This document shows, one piece after another, positions 63,064-64,000 of a DNA stretch of 64,000 nt. The notes under the pieces are model-generated. The model was not told the origin of the DNA. It worked only from the letters and a program-made list of their open reading frames with translations, and searched no databases. The position numbers and the translations under genes were made by a program. How positions within the stretch are numbered: position 1 is the stretch's first letter; every line of letters starts with the position of its first letter. This stretch comes from a virus, in the IMG/VR virus record IMGVR_UViG_3300032053_005312, positions 1 to 64,000 of that record; one strand, 5' to 3'.

Positions 63064-63528
63064 ATGGCTACGACTGAACAACCGAAGGTCAACAAGACCG
63101 CTTTCGTTCGCAACGTCCTGAAGGAGATTGGCGCAATCACTGCCACTCCACCTGAAGGCTGGCGGCAGAAGGTCGAGGAGGCGCTGGCAAAGCAAAATTT
63201 GAACATGCACCAAGTCACCATCTACCAGATTCGTCAGAAGGCAATCAAGGAAGCGGCTGGCGCTCCTGCCGCCATAGACGATAAGAAAAAACAATTACTT
63301 GAAATGGCTCGTCGAGGCGATCCTAAACCTAGTCACATAAAGGGAAAGTCCAAGGGTCGCCCAAAGGCCCAGGCTACCGCCCCGATTGCTCCGGCTCCGG
63401 CTCCTGTCAATGGCAATGCCAATCTGACTGTCGCCGATCTGCAAGCGGTGCTGGAATTCGCCAAGAAGTTCGGTGGACTGGACGGGCTTACCGAAGCCGT
63501 CAGCACCATCAAGTCCTTCAAGAGCTAA
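63064..63528 (+). CDS. Small DNA-binding-like protein
   Basis: 154 residues. An N-terminal helix-turn-helix-like stretch (NVLKEIGAITATPPEGWRQKVEEALAKQ), a basic GKSKGRPKAQA AT-hook-like segment and a C-terminal helical domain. It resembles the gene at 62469 in having GRPK linkers. Function unknown. Confidence 0.55.
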   Translation: MATTEQPKVNKTAFVRNVLKEIGAITATPPEGWRQKVEEALAKQNLNMHQVTIYQIRQKAIKEAAGAPAAIDDKKKQLLEMARRGDPKPSHIKGKSKGRPKAQATAPIAPAPAPVNGNANLTVADLQAVLEFAKKFGGLDGLTEAVSTIKSFKS

Positions 63529-63556
63529 TTGCAAGCTGGCATGGCATGGGAAAACA

Positions 63557-63602
63557 CTAAGCGGGTATCCGAGATTCTTTATCGGATGCCCGTTTAGCTT
63601 TT
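63557..63602 (+). terminator. Rho-independent terminator
   Basis: CTAAGCGGGTATCCGA pairs with TCGGATGCCCGTTTAG over 16 bp with two wobble pairs; CTTTT follows. Confidence 0.85.
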
Positions 63603-63615
63603 ATGGAGAAACAAT

Positions 63616-64000
63616 ATGGAAAGTCCATTTTTGTTGCGTATTGTGGGCAACAAGATTGCTCCGGTCGCCATGAACCCTAATGTTCCCACACTTAGTTTTT
63701 GGTGTGAGCTTCATCGTTCGGCAGGTCAAGATCGCAGCCTTGCCGTAATCATGATTCCAGATAACTGGCATGATATGCTGGTTCAAGATGCCCATATGCA
63801 AATGGGAGCAATGGTCTTTGCTGCCTCTCAAGCCAAAGACTATTGGAACCACAAGTTTGGGCCATTATCCAAAAAAGAAATACATGATCGGGCGTGGTCG
63901 TCTGAGGCAGAATTACTTCATTATTTTGCTCGCACCGCTCCTGACTTCAAAGCCAACGACTACCAGAAGAAGATCATGGAAAAATACCAAAAGGGTATTG
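63616..64000 (+). CDS. Unknown protein, 3' end outside the window
   Basis: 128 residues to the edge from ATG 63616 (GGAGAA upstream). Contains DRSLAVIMIPDNWHDMLVQDAH and a DYWNHKFG segment. No family recognised; open at the window end. Confidence 0.55.
   Translation, partial: MESPFLLRIVGNKIAPVAMNPNVPTLSFWCELHRSAGQDRSLAVIMIPDNWHDMLVQDAHMQMGAMVFAASQAKDYWNHKFGPLSKKEIHDRAWSSEAELLHYFARTAPDFKANDYQKKIMEKYQKGI

Overview
This 64 kb window looks like the accessory and early region of a very large (jumbo or megaphage-class) tailed bacteriophage. Genes are densely packed, often with ATGA or TAATG stop/start overlaps, and most are on the + strand. There is no rRNA and no host housekeeping operon. Phage hallmarks are a gp32-like single-strand DNA-binding protein, RNase HI, a ParB-like protein, a polynucleotide-kinase-like protein, several HNH endonucleases and DUF6527/DUF6445 proteins. 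ClpS with a CKGSM C-terminus, two CsrA proteins and the sigma70-like promoters suggest a bacterial host, perhaps a planctomycete; that host call is inference only.

Layout. 1-5,000 and 7,000-9,850: dense tRNA clusters broken up by HNH genes, a damaged TrpRS, tRNA remnants and several tRNA-like loci far longer than a tRNA. 5,000-6,500 and 9,850-16,800: small unknown proteins, glycosyl- and methyltransferases, a minus-strand repeat-rich fibre-like protein, an RNA polymerase alpha-CTD-like protein, SSB, RNase HI and an M16 protease. 16,800-32,800: more tRNAs, ClpS, ribosome recycling factor, GluRS, an L7/L12-like protein, FkbM methyltransferases, small lipoproteins, a caspase-like lipoprotein and an HD-domain protein. 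32,800-46,700: OGFr-like, YpsA-like, MetRS, ArgRS, PTH2 and an RF1-like release factor. 46,700-53,500: RlaP-like nucleotidyltransferase, sugar epimerase, glycosyltransferase, methyltransferases and a CinA-NMNAT fusion. 53,500-64,000: CsrA, SprT, ligase-like adenylyltransferase, ParB, an HNH-kinase fusion, FolD with an HNH at its 3' end, PRPP synthetase, a second CsrA and two DNA-binding-like proteins.

How the genes work together. The main theme is phage control of translation: about 38 recognisable tRNAs; TrpRS, GluRS, MetRS and ArgRS, each with a matching tRNA; RF1-like factor, RRF, PTH2 and an L7/L12-CTD-like protein. A second theme is RNA and nucleotide repair (RlaP, PNK-like kinase, RNA-ligase OB domain, a Ro60-type vWA remnant, ligase-like adenylyltransferase, PRPP synthetase, CinA-NMNAT). 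A third is homing: HNH genes sit directly upstream of tRNA genes or at gene ends, often with start sites buried in RNA hairpins.

Most striking observations: (i) the RF1-like gene can be read only through a +1 shift, and its leader ends in CTT TAG C, the geometry of the prfB autoregulatory frameshift but with the stop codon RF1 itself reads; (ii) a family of elongated tRNA-like loci (98-247 nt); (iii) a recurrent promoter TTTACA-N17-TAKAAT with extended -10; (iv) an HNH gene at the folD 3' end that carries a second copy of the FolD C-terminus. Several genes show the same +1 frame offset, so sequencing or assembly indels must be excluded before reading biology into any one of them.
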